Shown: positions 23,779 through 35,725 of the stretch, piece by piece
Position numbering within the stretch: the stretch's first letter is position 1
Layout: each line of letters starts with the position of its first letter
DNA from: Aquatica leii
Lineage: Eukaryota > Arthropoda > Insecta > Coleoptera > Lampyridae
Length of the DNA: 64,000 nucleotides
NCBI GenBank assembly: GCA_035610365.1
Contig: CM069435.1
Span: 1,018,001-1,082,000 of the forward strand
Direction: 5' to 3'
Position numbers and translations under genes: made by a program
Notes under the pieces: model-generated
What the model was told of the DNA's origin: nothing
The model's input: the letters and a program-made list of their open reading frames with translations, nothing else
Database searches by the model: none

Positions 23779-24186
23779 CAGTGTTGTAAATAGATAATTT
23801 TTAAATTATATAGATACAGAAACATTTTTTTTCTTGCTAGAATTATCTAGTATTAGATAATAGATAAACTATTCCAACTTTATATAGATAACAGATAATA
23901 GATGAAATACTCTAGGTAGTAATAACGATAGATGGAGTTCATTTGAAAAACTACTATGGAATGTGGGAAATTACTGAAGAAAAACATACATATTTGTAAC
24001 TTGAATTTTACGGGACACTGGATTTTTTATAAATTTTATTTAAATAATTTAAATAAAAAATTATATATATACAGATACATATAACTTATATATTTTTGAT
24101 TGTATCTAGATACATATAAATAGATAAAAAATATGAATCTAGATTAATTTATCTATATAAATTTATATAGATAATTTACAACACTG
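23779..24186. mobile_element. hAT-type miniature element (408 bp)
   Basis: Flanked by an 8-bp duplication ACTACCAG (23771-23778 and 24187-24194). Ends are inverted repeats starting CAGTGTTGTAAAT. An 8-bp duplication and CAG...CTG ends are diagnostic of the hAT superfamily. The interior is AT-rich with many TATAGATA motifs and no frame, so it relied on a transposase from elsewhere. The related repeat at 33.5 kb has the uninterrupted site. Confidence 0.88.
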
Positions 24187-24427
24187 ACTACCAGATATAA
24201 CTCGGGTTCGTATGCTTTAGTTTAACTTAAGTTAAAGTTATAACTTTACACGTTTTACCAACGTACGATCAACGGAAAAACTTTAAAACTAACTCGTTTG
24301 TTAATCGGCGACAAATAATCTCGACAATATTAACGCGTTCGCTCGCTACACTCGCTCATGGCGTTAAAATGTTTCGATTATTAATCGCAAACATTAACAA
24401 CCTTGTTTGTTAAATAACTATTAATGT

Positions 24428-25095
24428 TTTAAAGATTTAATTTTTTTGTCGATTTAAGAAATAGAAATAAATGCGTAATTTTGATTATAAGTCATGGCGC
24501 ACTTATTGAATTACTTACTGAAAGAGAAGATCAATGTGTTTTTGTCTTTTGTTGAAATAATTAAATTATCATCTAAATACTGCACTTTATTTGAGTTTTA
24601 TAACCTGCCAGAGAAAAGCTTATGAAAAGTTGTACAAACTTAGAAGTTAATATGCAAATAAAAAAATATAAATATTTTTTTAAAAAGTTGATGGAATGCA
24701 ATTATTTTATGACATTTTCTTGTTTAAAAAAATGTTTTCTAAGAAAAAAACTTTTATTAATATCGTAGACACACATTCTAAAAAACGGATTTTTCTGTGT
24801 TTTTCAAGTTTGCCTTTGGTGAAAATAATCTGTTTAACTTTACCAGTTACTGTTGCTTCGGAAGTATGAAGCTTTAATAAAAAAAAAAGAAAAAAAAATT
24901 TAAGAATCAGTATATCACAAGAAAAAAAATTAAATTTGGCCATTATCTCCATTACATCTGAAGTTTATGAAAATCCTGATTTAACAGATACTGTGCGTTC
25001 ATGTTATAAAAAACAAATTCGTTTAAAATTTAGGTAATTATTTTGTAGAAATATTATCCTCCTTATTTAACTTTAATTAACAAATTTAAATTCTT
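24428..25095. other. no gene; one arm of a diverged inverted pair
   Basis: AT-rich. The segment near 24985-25045 (CTGTGCGTTCATG followed by TTCGTTTAAAATTTAGGTAA) reappears inverted near 26470-26545 on the other side of the mariner-like remnant, at roughly 80% identity. A plus-strand frame reads EVYENPDLTDTVRSCYKK, unidentified. Confidence 0.4.
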
Positions 25096-25099
25096 CGTT

Positions 25100-25175
25100 C
25101 AAGGAGAGGCATAAAAAACTACTCAGTTTTTTTTGGCGACATTTTGTGCAGTAAATGTGCACTTCTTCAGACCAC
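25100..25175 (-). other. hammerhead-like retroelement end, degenerate
   Basis: On the minus strand the order is CTGAAGA, then a hairpin of GTGCA...TGCAC, then AAA and TGTC. This resembles a hammerhead ribozyme core (CTGATGA-stem II-GAAA) with base changes. It is followed by GTCGCC and ACTGAGTAGTTTTTTATGCC. The same layout recurs near 60875-60945, so it is the end of a dispersed element, possibly Penelope-like. Confidence 0.4.
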
Positions 25176-25229
25176 TGCAATTTATTATAGTAAGTATTAC
25201 AACTAACTAATCAAATAGAAAATTCTATG

Positions 25230-26415
25230 TAAGTTCTAACGTTAAGTGTTGCTTGTTACATCTGTAATTAGATGCTGTATACCTTATTTGATTTTTGTAG
25301 TCGAAAGATTATCTCTCGTTGAACGTTTTCAATTACCTCTGGTGGAATAAGCATTATTTCTTGGCGTATTCTTTGTTTCAAATTATCAAAACTATTTGGT
25401 TTATTCACATAAACTTTAGATTTCGAATAATTTCATAAAAAATCTAATGGGGTCAAATTTAGTAACCTTGGTAGACACTCAATAGGAGTAAATTAAGAAA
25501 TTGCAATTGCAAAATGAGAAGGTGTCCGATCGTATTGGATCTTGTGGACAAGGAAACACAATAGTTAAAACGGGAATGAGTTCAAACTAAAGAAAGTCTA
25601 AATATCAATCCTCATTTAAAATTTTTTCAAAAAATTAAAGCCTAAAAATTCAATTTTTGACAATACCTTTTATTATCTTTCGGGTAAAATCTAAGCTTTG
25701 ATTATTAAACTCAATTATTTGATCACAAAACGTATTTTGGTCAAAATTGTCTTCTGACAATTTTTGTATTAATAATATTTAATTTTTTGAAGTATTTGTA
25801 CACAGATTCCGATGACAAATTAAAATTTCTGGACATTGTTTTAACGGTTATACAGGAATTATCTACAGTTTCTACTAAACCGTCTAGTTGACAGTCTTCT
25901 GATGTTTTTGTTGGTTTTTCTTTAGATAAATTTCACGTGGTCGTGCTTAGCAAATTTTAATTTAATTTTGCTGGCAGTAGATCTAGTAACTAAATGTCAA
26001 TTAGGATGAATCGCAAACTAATCACACACTTCTTGTTGTTTTGTTTTCAAAAATATCACCATAAGTACTTTAACACGTTCTTTTTCAGATTAAAATGAAA
26101 CGTAAAACTGTCAAAATGACTAACAAACTAAAAAACCTGTAATAGTTTTTTTATTGTTACAAAATAAAGTTCTATTAACTCGAAGTAGAGCATTTTTCTG
26201 AAAAAAAAAGATTTGTTCAATTTAAACATTTAGTGGGTATTTCAAAATTTCACATTTCAAACGTTATTATTTCGAAAACGGCTGATTAGAGATATGGTAT
26301 GTCATGTAAAAATTGTTTAGAATTAATCGTAAAATTCAAAAATGGCATACAATACAAGGCGTTCTATTAAAAAAATCAATGATGACTGCATATGTTCTTA
26401 AAACACCCTATATAT
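25230..26415 (-). pseudogene. mariner-like (IS630/DDE_3 type) transposon remnant
   Basis: Minus strand. From about 26100 an HTH segment reads RSTASKIKLKFAKHDHVK. After a gap comes a DDE-domain end with KSKVYVNKPNSFDNLKQR and IPPEVIENVQREI (about 25470-25290). These match the order of the HTH and the C-terminal part of the DDE_3 superfamily common in insects. The outer edge at about 26415 reads TATAGGGTGTTTTAAGAACA, which looks like the typical end of these elements. The middle of the catalytic domain is deleted, so it is inactive. Confidence 0.7.
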
Positions 26416-26419
26416 TATT

Positions 26420-27200
26420 TTCTGATGTCAAAAAATCCGCAGCTAGAAATACTAATTGACGTGTTCGTGCGTTTTTCCACAAAATAATTATCTGAATTTT
26501 AAACGAAATTCTTCTTTTCATCATGAACGCACAGTATATACTATATAGTTGAGTCCGCTTCGAGAAAAACCAGAAAATACTTAATGTAGCAATGGTTAGT
26601 AAACATCTTTTTTAATGGGCCTTTTATTATATAAATGTATCACAAATATATTGTAATAAGTATTTAATAAAAATGCTACAGAGATAGATATGGTTTAGTA
26701 ACGTACTAAAAACTATAAATGTTTTTAAATAAAAGAATAAATGTAATGTACTTGCTATTCCTGAAAAAATATTTGGATACAAACTATTGTTAATAAAAAT
26801 TATTTTTTACATTAAATATTGCTGTTCATTTTATTATTTATTTGTTTTGCGAATCACTGGAACAATAACTTTTTTTTTACGTCAGAAAAGTGGGCCACTA
26901 TTTAGGCGAAAAGGTAGATTAGAAAGTCGAACTTATCATTTCAGAGGAGAGAAAACTGTTGCTATGATATACTTTTTGTCCGGCGGAGAGAAAAGTGTTG
27001 CTATGAAACAACCAAGAAACTAAGGAAGGATTTTTATTCGTCTTTGTTTTTAACGTAAATATTAAAAGTACGATTTAAAATTGTTGCGTTTTAAAAATTA
27101 AAGCCATCTTGTAGTGATGATGCCATATTTGATTAAAAACTTGTTTGTGGTGTTGACAAAGCTGCATTTAAACTAGTGCTTATTTGTGGTGTATCAGAAT
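26420..27200. other. no gene; short direct repeat
   Basis: Contains a 78-codon non-ATG frame (26787-27023) in which a GGAGAGAAAA-TGTTGCTATGA motif occurs twice, 41 bases apart. No family recognised. The last part, read on the minus strand, may be the tail of Crypton remnant B. Confidence 0.35.
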
Positions 27201-27204
27201 TCGC

Positions 27205-27560
27205 TGTCTGATTTGCACCTCAAAGAGTTTTCTATGTACCCTTCGCCAACAGTAGAAGACATCCATCTTCCGTGTTTTTTCAATTGCTCTATATTTTCTC
27301 ATGCATCAATTAACAGGGTAGTCAAAGTACATCGCAAGTAGTGCCCAGTGTATTCCTAATTAAGTAATTAAAAAAAATTTCGTCAATTTTGTTGCTACTT
27401 CACTTCTATAACGGACCTATAGCATTTTCCATTTTAAAATTTCCAAAAGAATCTTTTTTTATTCATATTTTTCGGTGTCAAAGCTGCATATTTGCGAAAA
27501 AGTTTTAGATATTTATCTCCTGCTATTGTAAACGATCGAGGTTTACTAGTTTTAGTATCA
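27205..27560 (-). pseudogene. Crypton-type tyrosine recombinase remnant B
   Basis: On the minus strand from about 27560: SKPRSFTIAGDKYLKLFRKY, then NKKRFFGNFKMENAIGP, then YTGHYLRCTLTTLLIDA (H-x-x-R box at about 27340), KKHGRWMSSTVGEGYIENS with the nucleophile tyrosine. This is the C-terminal catalytic half of an insect Crypton recombinase in the correct order. The N-terminus is absent, and stops or shifts separate the blocks. Confidence 0.8.
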
Positions 27561-27839
27561 AAAAACATCGACAAATACACAAATTTAAAAATGACATCAA
27601 AAAAAATAGTAACTAGGTTGCTATGGAAAAAATCAAATAAAAAAACTTAGATATTTATATATTTCATTTTCGCTAAACAGTATAAAAAATATACCTATTC
27701 AACTAAAGAGATTTATGAACATTTTTGAGCGTTTGTATATAGTGGAAGAGGCACTGTCTTTATTATTAACTAGAAGTTAATTAAATGTATCATTTATAAT
27801 ACAATTTGAATTGTTACTGGTATTTATAATTTTAGTCCA

Positions 27840-28190
27840 ACTTTCTGATATGCTTTCCTTTAACGTTACAGTCGAAGGTGTATTGAAGATATTCAGTTTG
27901 GTCGAATAACTGTCGGGATCTTTCAATTTTTCTTCCCATTGACTCCTCAACGTAGCTTTCAGTTAACCCCCATATTGTTTTAAAGCTAAAAGATCTGCGT
28001 CATCTTCTGCCAACATAGTTGCCAAAGATCGTCTGAATCTATGCTCAGTATATGAATTAAATCATCTTGTCAACATGCTCCAAAAATACCAAATATCACA
28101 AGTACATGAATATTATCAGTAGGTACTACTGTCGGAAGAGAATTCAGTTACCTGTTCTGCAGTTAAGATTTTGGCTTTTTTCACAGTAAT
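27840..28190 (-). pseudogene. Crypton-type tyrosine recombinase remnant C
   Basis: Minus strand from about 28186: VKKAKILTAEQVTEFSSDSS, IFGIFGA, then directly YTEHRFRRSLATMLAED (H-x-x-R at about 28035), DLLALKQYG, a frameshift, and LTESYVEESMGRKIERSRQL with the tyrosine. The stretch that normally lies between the IFGIFGAC block and the HxxR box is deleted. It lies just upstream of remnant B in the same orientation, so the two are separate copies in tandem. Confidence 0.7.
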
Positions 28191-28199
28191 GAAATTTTA

Positions 28200-30895
28200 C
28201 GCAAAATTTTAGTCACGTAACATTTAACGATACTCAACAGATACTCAAAATTCAAGGCATAAACACCTGTTGATAAATAGCGATTGTCTTCAGTTGACAA
28301 TCAATAAGCACTACTTTTAGAGCTTTCATTTCGTTTTTTACTACTGTTTAGAATGATTAAGTCATTAAAAATTTTGTTTGATTGAAAATTTAACAATTGA
28401 ATTCATAATTACAAGAAAACTACTTGATCGATCTTTATTCGGTGCAGAAACAAATTCATTGTATTATTATGTTGCATTTCTATTTGTTTATACATATTTT
28501 ATACTAAATTATTTAAAAAAATGTATTGCCAGATTATTATATTATGCTTACTCAAATATTATAAAAACTTAAACATTAGTGTTATTCTAAAACATAAATT
28601 TAATTTGTTTAGATACTCAATATAATAGTTTGTGTTGTATAGTGTACGCAGTAATATTTTTATATTATCTAAGATGTGTTAGTAGTATACTTTTTGTATT
28701 GTCTTAAAATTTTAATATTGAATATTGTCAGTTTTCACTAAATACTTGAGATTAGTTCTCTAAAACTGTTTACACGTGCTATCTTGCAATTTTATCATTA
28801 TTTTTAAATTTCCACTGAACTCTGATGCTGCTGTAAACCAGAAATTTTTTGTGTATTTACATGGATGTTGAGATAAAATACTTATTTATATGACTAGTTC
28901 AAAAAGTGATATATTTCACTTCGGCCTAGAAATACGCTCATACTTGAAACTTTCAGAACGTGTGATACACAAAATTTTTTGTACTAACTTTTATATGATA
29001 CATTTGTTAAAAACCATTATATTAGTATTGATTTTTAATAAAATTTAATAACATATGTTGATAAAACTGAAACCTGTATTGACATATTCAATTGTTTTTG
29101 AAATTATTTCAACAATTACATAGTTTTATTGCAATTTAACATTTATAAAAATAAAACAATTATGTATTGTTTTTAGCAATTGTATGATATTAACAACATA
29201 AACTGTTGTTAACAGCAAATGAACATTGTCAATATCAATTATGATTATGATTTTGAATCATTGCACATTTAATTACATAAGTTAAGCTTAAAATTTTTTG
29301 ATGTATTTTATGGTATTGTAATAAATTACTTTGTACTTTTGTTTGTTTAAAGAAGTTATTTCTATATTTTATTGTATCTAGACTAGCTCAAAATAAAAAT
29401 TTTGCAATAGTACTTCCATCAAATAATCGTCACATTCTGCTACTTGCATTTTTTCAAATAATTGCATTTACTTCAAAAAATGATTTATTTTTTTTAAATT
29501 AAAACGTTTGTTCAAACATACTATATACGGCAACTTATTTGTTATAAAAAATTAAAGCAATAATTGTTTCATCAATCAAACTCAATAACTAGTAAATCAA
29601 CCATGTGCCGTTTATCATTTTCAATCGAATTAGATATTGGCAAATCAACATTCATCAATTTAAATAACTACATTTAAAAAACCTACCATATGTTGTGTCA
29701 TTGTAATACAAACAAAATAAATAAGTTTGTTTATCTAGTATATGTATCATTTTCATTTTAACTATATATTTTTATCAGGTACTTGTATATAACAACCTAA
29801 TAAATAATTCGATGATTATGTTACAGCTTTGGAATTGCCAATTGTATCGTGCAAACGTTAACAAAACAATTTTGGAATTTACAAGCATAAATTATTTTAC
29901 ATAACCTTATTTGTACTCAATACCAATATTAAAATAAAATTGATCGCTTTTGTATTCCATTTCATATTCGTATCATGAACGTACGTCAGTCACAAATAAC
30001 CTCATGGATATTCAAAGAACTATATCGTTCAAGGTATGTCCGAATAATCCTTGAAATGTGTTGATAAATGTGCTCGTTTATATAAATTTATATCAAAGAT
30101 AGCCACGTTTAGATTTATTTTATGGGCAGTACAAAAATCAATTGAAAATTATAAATTCGTTTTGCACGAACTAGGCTCGTACCGCTAAGTAATTTATAAT
30201 AAATTACTTCATCTTACCAGGATCCATCAAATTTGACAACTCAATTGATAATAATAGATTGAATTAGAAATTTTATTGACGTCCTACAATTATTTTTTGT
30301 TATACAAATTTAGGCGTACAGTTAGTTTAATGTTTTTCTTTTATGTTATGAACTTTTATATATTAATTTTCTCTTAAGGTTATAAAACTAACCGAAATGT
30401 TGTAACTACATAAATCACAACTATTACTACTGTTTTTATATTTTTCTGATTATTAATTGTAATTTTATCTTTTATTTGAAGAATCAATTAAATCTTTTTG
30501 ATTAATTAATAACAAGTTAATAGAATTTTACGTTTTTTTTTTATTATTAATATCGTATTAAATGTATAGTATTTATAATAGATTGATTTTACAACATAAA
30601 GAACAATCGCTAACTAAAAATTTTATCAGCAGTAATAACCAAGATCTTGAGACATTATTTTTGCTCAAATATAAAGTTTTGATGACATATCATAATTAAT
30701 TAGTAAAAAACCAACAAGGTTTTTTCATTTTAAGCTTTTTAGGACAAGTTTTATACAAAAATTAATTCTTTTCTTCTTTTTTTGTGGTACCATGGTCGTT
30801 TTATTGGTCGTTGATTAGCATCATGTTGGTTCCCATTTGAAGGCGATCTTTTTGTCGATAGCTGCTTGGAGTAATTGTACCGTACTTCTTCGATA
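28200..30895. other. long AT-rich stretch, no gene seen
   Basis: No protein motif, repeat pair or RNA gene recognised. A 64-codon frame at 28378-28572 begins at a non-ATG codon and is hydrophobic and Tyr-rich. The part next to 30790 may be the decayed 5' portion of the following non-LTR element. Confidence 0.4.
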
Positions 30896-30899
30896 TTAT

Positions 30900-33370
30900 T
30901 GGCTTAAGTTTTTCATCTAATAAGTTTTTCTACCTGACTATTGCTAGCCATTAATGATCCAATTTTGTTAGAACAATTTCTTGAAAAAATAGCACCTCCT
31001 AATGCAAGGGAAGTTTTTCCTGTACCTACTAGAACAGAATCATCATCAAAAACAACGTATATTGAGAAACCATTTACACTGGTAGAATTGGATTTTGTAT
31101 TAGAAAAACTGACCAATACGTGTCCTGGCATTGATGGTATTAAGTACGCCATGTTAAAACATATTCCAATTGAAGGAAAAGAATTTCTACTTAATATATT
31201 TAATGAAATTTGGCTCTAGGGTAGTAATCTAAAAGAATGGAACAAAACTATTGTTGTGCCTATATTGAAACAAAACAAGCCTCCCGAAAACCTAGAGTCA
31301 TAGAGGCCTATCTCACTTATGTCTTGTATATTTAAAACCTTTGAAAAATTAATTAAGATCAGGTTAGAATGGTGGTTTTCTAAGTGTAAGTGTATCACAC
31401 TACCTAGCAATCAGTTCGGAAATAAAAAAGGATTTGGTTCAACTGATGCTTTAACTATTATTGTTGTCGATACACAAAACTGCTGAGACACATGAAACCG
31501 TTTAATTGGACCTCGATATACGTCAAGAGGACTAACTCAAGGCAGTGTTCTAAGTTTCCTCTTATTCAACGTTTATACAGCTGACTTACATAAGTTATCT
31601 TTAAGTCTCAGAATAATTCAGTATGCTGATGATTTTTGCATATATTAATAAAACAAAAAGCTAGACAATGTTGTTAGTAAACTCAGTGAAAATCTCAAGC
31701 TCATAAAGTAGGCTTTCTAATCATGGCTTAGATCTGTCTGCTGATAAATCAGTTGCTACAATTTTTACCAGACATAACCTTCCGAAAATCACTACTATTA
31801 CTCTTAACAAACAAGCATTTCCTTTCCACGATAAAGTCAAATACCTAGGAATGATTTTAGACAAAAAACTTAATTGGAATGCGCATATACAACAAGTGAT
31901 AAACAAATGCTCAAAAGGTATTAATTTTCTAAAATTCGTCTCTAAGACTTGGTGGAGAGTTCATCCTGAAATAGCATTAATGTTCTATAGAAATTACATC
32001 AGGTTTATTATAGATTACGGTTCTTTCCTTTATGGATCGGCGGCTATGACATCAATTAAAAAAATTGAAGTTGTTCAAAACACAGTACTTAGAATTGCCA
32101 TTGGTGCATTTCGTTCGACACCAATCCGAGCTCTACAAGTGCACATTCTAAAAACGTATATAAAAAATCCTAAATTGATAGATAACATATGCTTATTAAA
32201 TGTAGATCTCACCAACAAATATTGGCAAAAAAATTCTCCATTACCATGCTTAGCCTTTCGTGCCATTTTTGATAGGAACTACTCCCTTGGCGATATAACA
32301 ACAATCAATAATGATAACTATAAAAACTTATTAAAAGAAATACCTATTATAATTCCAAAATACAGCGAAAAACATGCACTGAACCAAACATTAAATTCTG
32401 TTATGAATAAGTTTGAAGAAAATCTTCAAATTTACACCGATGCTTCTAAAGACAACTATAACGTTGGATGTGCATTTATTATCCCTTTCTTAAACATTCA
32501 AAGAAAATTTAAACTAAACAAAAATATTTCTATTTACTCTGCAGAAGCATTCGCCATGTATAAAGTGCTAGAAATTATAAGAATTAATAATACAAAAAAA
32601 GGATTGTAATAGTATCGGATGCTCTATCGGTTCTGAAGAAAATCTCTAATAAATACCATCCTTTAACACAATTTGAAAATCCACATGTGATAAACATTAA
32701 AATATGTGTAGGTAATCTTCAAGAATTAGGATACAAAATTGAATTTATTTGAGTAAAAAGCCATTCTGGAATTAAACATAATGAAGAAGTTGATCGCTTA
32801 GCAAGATCTAGTGTCACTACTTCAATTACAACAAACGTCAGTTGCTGTTTAGAAGAAGCTACAAGTATATCCAAAAATTTGATCAGACAAAAATGGAATA
32901 AATTATATAAAGAAGCAAAGAAAAATACTCCTAGTAGATACTACCAAATTGTAAATTGTATTCCCAAGAATCGATGGTTTTAAGACCTCAACATTTCAAG
33001 ACGTGTGTGTGTAGTTTTTAGTAGATAAGATTTGGACATGGATGCTTTGTTGAACACTTACGTAAGTTAGGTATAGTGGAATCGGACCTATGTGAAACCT
33101 GCCGAACTCCTTGCAACATAGACCATTTAGTTTTAGAATGCAGTAAATACAAGAATGAACAATCCATCTTAATGAATAAGATTTGTAATTTCAATATTAA
33201 ATTTTCCTTCAATACATTATCGCTTTTGGCGATAAATAATAATAGTGTTAACGCGGCCATCATAACCTATCTTGAAAAAACAAACATAAAATTATAAATA
33301 ATGTATATATGATGTAAATATAAAAAACCTTGTATCTGGCTGCATAGACTACGTCTAAAGCCAAAAAAAA
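30900..33370 (+). pseudogene. I-type non-LTR retrotransposon pol (RT + RNase H), degenerate
   Basis: Plus-strand blocks in order: pre-RT segment (30941-31219) with TCPGIDGIKYAMLKH; RT pieces LKEWNKTIVVPILKQNK, TSRGLTQGSVLSFLLFNVYT and IIQYADDFCIY (catalytic YADD); then a 252-codon frame (31851-32609) with LDKKLNWNAHIQ, IDYGSFLYGSA, and an RNase H start IYTDASKDN with YSAEAFAMYKVL. RNase H continues with VKSHSGIKHNEEVDRLAR, and a final Cys cluster reads LCETCRTPCNIDHLVLEC. An RNase H after RT is characteristic of the I group. The 3' UTR ends GGCTGCATAGACTACGTC plus an A-rich tail near 33370. Stops and frameshifts are present; the endonuclease is missing. Confidence 0.88.
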
Positions 33371-33486
33371 ATATATGAGTCTCAGCAAGTTCGTTATCTT
33401 ACGGAAGAGGAGAATAAATCCCCAAATCTGCTGCTTTAGAAAGAAAATACGGTCACATGTTCAAGAATTTATTTATTTTATTTCTC

Positions 33487-33860
33487 CATCGATTGCCTGT
33501 TAATGGCAGTATGAACGTATAATAACGTATCAGAAATAAGTTGTTGATGACTTCTATTAATAAACGATTTTAAACTAATGATTTAATTTCTATTAATGAA
33601 CGATTTTGTTTAACAACCAATGATATCGTTAGCAACACTGATTTAACGATATTGTGCGACTATTAGATATAACAAATTAGTTTGTACACTTTAATTTCTT
33701 TATAGTTTTACTTGTTTTACTAATATAAAATCAACTAAAAAATTAACTCGATTGTTAATCGGCGATAAATAATCTCGACAATATTAACGCGTTAAAAACG
33801 ATAAAATGTCTTGAGTATTAATCGCTAGCATTAGCAACTTTGTTATTTAAATAGCTATTA
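33487..33860 (+). repeat. dispersed repeat family, copy B (uninterrupted)
   Basis: Same family and orientation as 23440-24427 but without the two nested insertions. No coding frame. Confidence 0.75.
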
Positions 33861-35400
33861 AAAGAAACCCCACTACTTTCAGCAACTTTTTTCTAACTCT
33901 TTTTGCTTTCTCTAGTAGAGAATAAGCGCTCTGGAGTGATCTAAAAAGAATAAAAATTTTGTTGAATGATTATATGCGTCTATTAATTTGCATTATTAAG
34001 AAAAAAATTATATTATTAAAAACAATTATAAATGAAATACAACAACAATTACTATAATGTACAAATACAGAACGTAGGTAATTAATACTGACTGGATATG
34101 TTCCTCGAGGCTTATTAAATAAGAAATTACAAATATATTTTAATCGTTTAATGTCAATTTTTAGTATATTTATTTTTTAACAGTGATTCAAAAGCATCTG
34201 ACAGAAATAATTTAAAAAAACAAGTCAAATTTTGAAAACAATAAATTTTGGAAAATGTGGTATTGACATAAAAAGATTCTTTATTATTACTGCACCTTGT
34301 TTAAATGAATATATCGTTTTTTTTGCAAATACAAACATTATTAAATTTGTTACAATTTTGGTTTAATTTTTTTAAACAATTGAATGATAATCTCACACAC
34401 TGTGTAAATTGAAAAGTTAAATTATTAATTGTGAAGTTTATTATTAAATTTTTATAAACTTTAGTCAATCATCTAAGCTTTAGTTACTGTAATGTCATCT
34501 ACAGTTGTATACTTACAAAATAGTTAACTAATATGAGACAATGTAATCAAATATTACCTGACAACTTTATAAAGAGAAATTACGTAATAATAATACATTT
34601 GCATTCGATCTTTATGATTTGCTATAAACTCGAGCTTTAACAGCTGCAAGTGTGGAATGATTTGTTTGTCTGCAAATATGAGTTTCCAAACATGTCGTTC
34701 ACGAAAAAGGATATCGCTATCTGTAACGATATCTGTATTCAGTAGTAGGGACACAGTCGTTATGCACGACCCTCGTTATTCTGAATAAAACATTTACAGC
34801 ACTTTACTAATTTATAGCATGTTAAGCAAAGCCATTGTGAGCGCCTAGGGTACGAATATACAAATAAAAGCATAAAATTATGTGCATATTCGAGGTGTGC
34901 GCTATGTGTTAGTGTTATCGAAGATCTGAGCGCCGGAACAAGCACAATCTGCTGGCAACTGCCGTTTTTCGAGATTTTACCTCTCTCTACTAAACCACGC
35001 AATGAGCTATCATAGATTTTATCCTGTTTTTGACACGCAAACTGAATTCACAAGTTTTTACAAAAAAAGAGGGCATCTGTACCAGCATTAAAACGATTCT
35101 ACGTCGCGATAACAGTTATGATATATTATCAACAATGACTACAGCAAAAACAACGAAAATAAATTATACTCATTACAACTTTTCTTCAGTTACAATAATA
35201 AATAAAAAAAAAGTGTTGTTATAAAAAGATTAGGTTTTAGTTTACCGTTTTTAACGCTATTTTTAAACGTTAAACAAAAATATGTAACAATTATCCAAAG
35301 ATTTATTTTATTAAAAACAATTATTTATGTAACGACTTAAAATAAACCAACTTGGTATTTATTGCTATTGTTTCGTTTGTTTCTTATTTTTTTCAGAATC
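33861..35400. other. no gene seen
   Basis: Includes two minus-strand frames (34554-34754, 66 codons; 34760-35002, 80 codons with a CLTCYKLVKCCKC cysteine run) and a plus frame at 35030-35224. None shows a recognisable family. The cysteine run could be chance. Confidence 0.35.
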
Positions 35401-35404
35401 ACAA

Positions 35405-35725
35405 ATTTAAAAAGTTGGTTTAATAAAATGCGTTGAATTAAAAAGTTTGTTTTATAAACTTCTTCGAATATAAAACTTTGTTTTATAAAGTTAGTTGAAT
35501 TAGGAAGTATGTATGTTTTCGATAAACCAACTAACTTTTTAATTAGGCGCTGCTACCAGCGGTGATTCATTGTACCTAGAATGCGTAAATGCCCAAAACG
35601 GTTTGTGCGTACGTTAACTGCACTACTGACCGCTGCTAGCAGCCCAGAATGAATATGATTGTTGGTTTATTACAAACTATTTTGTTAATTTAACCAAGTT
35701 TATAAAACAAAGTTTTATGTAAATG
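35405..35725. repeat. nested foldback region
   Basis: Two nested inverted-repeat pairs. Outer arms at 35468-35493 and 35692-35719 share ATAAAACTTTGTTTTATAAA. Inner arms at 35521-35563 and 35626-35672 share ATAAACCAAC and GCTGCTAxCAGCGGT. The outer motif itself is a near palindrome and appears again near 35440. Probably a miniature DNA element or two nested ones. Confidence 0.55.

Larger units (their letters stand above)
23440..24427 (+). repeat. dispersed repeat family, copy A, split by two insertions
   Basis: Matches 33487-33860 in the same orientation once two inserted elements (23582-23725 and 23779-24186) are removed. Shared blocks include CTATTAATGAACGATTTTG, ATCGTTAGCAAC, TTGTTAATCGGCGA and AATAATCTCGACAATATTAA. 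Copy B serves as the empty site for both insertions. No coding frame; class unknown. Confidence 0.75.

Noticed and set aside
34760-35002. 80-codon minus frame with a cysteine run, considered as a zinc-finger exon
   Set aside because: Cysteine spacing fits no finger class, there are no paired His or Cys ligands further along, and it starts from a normal ATG only by chance in this composition.
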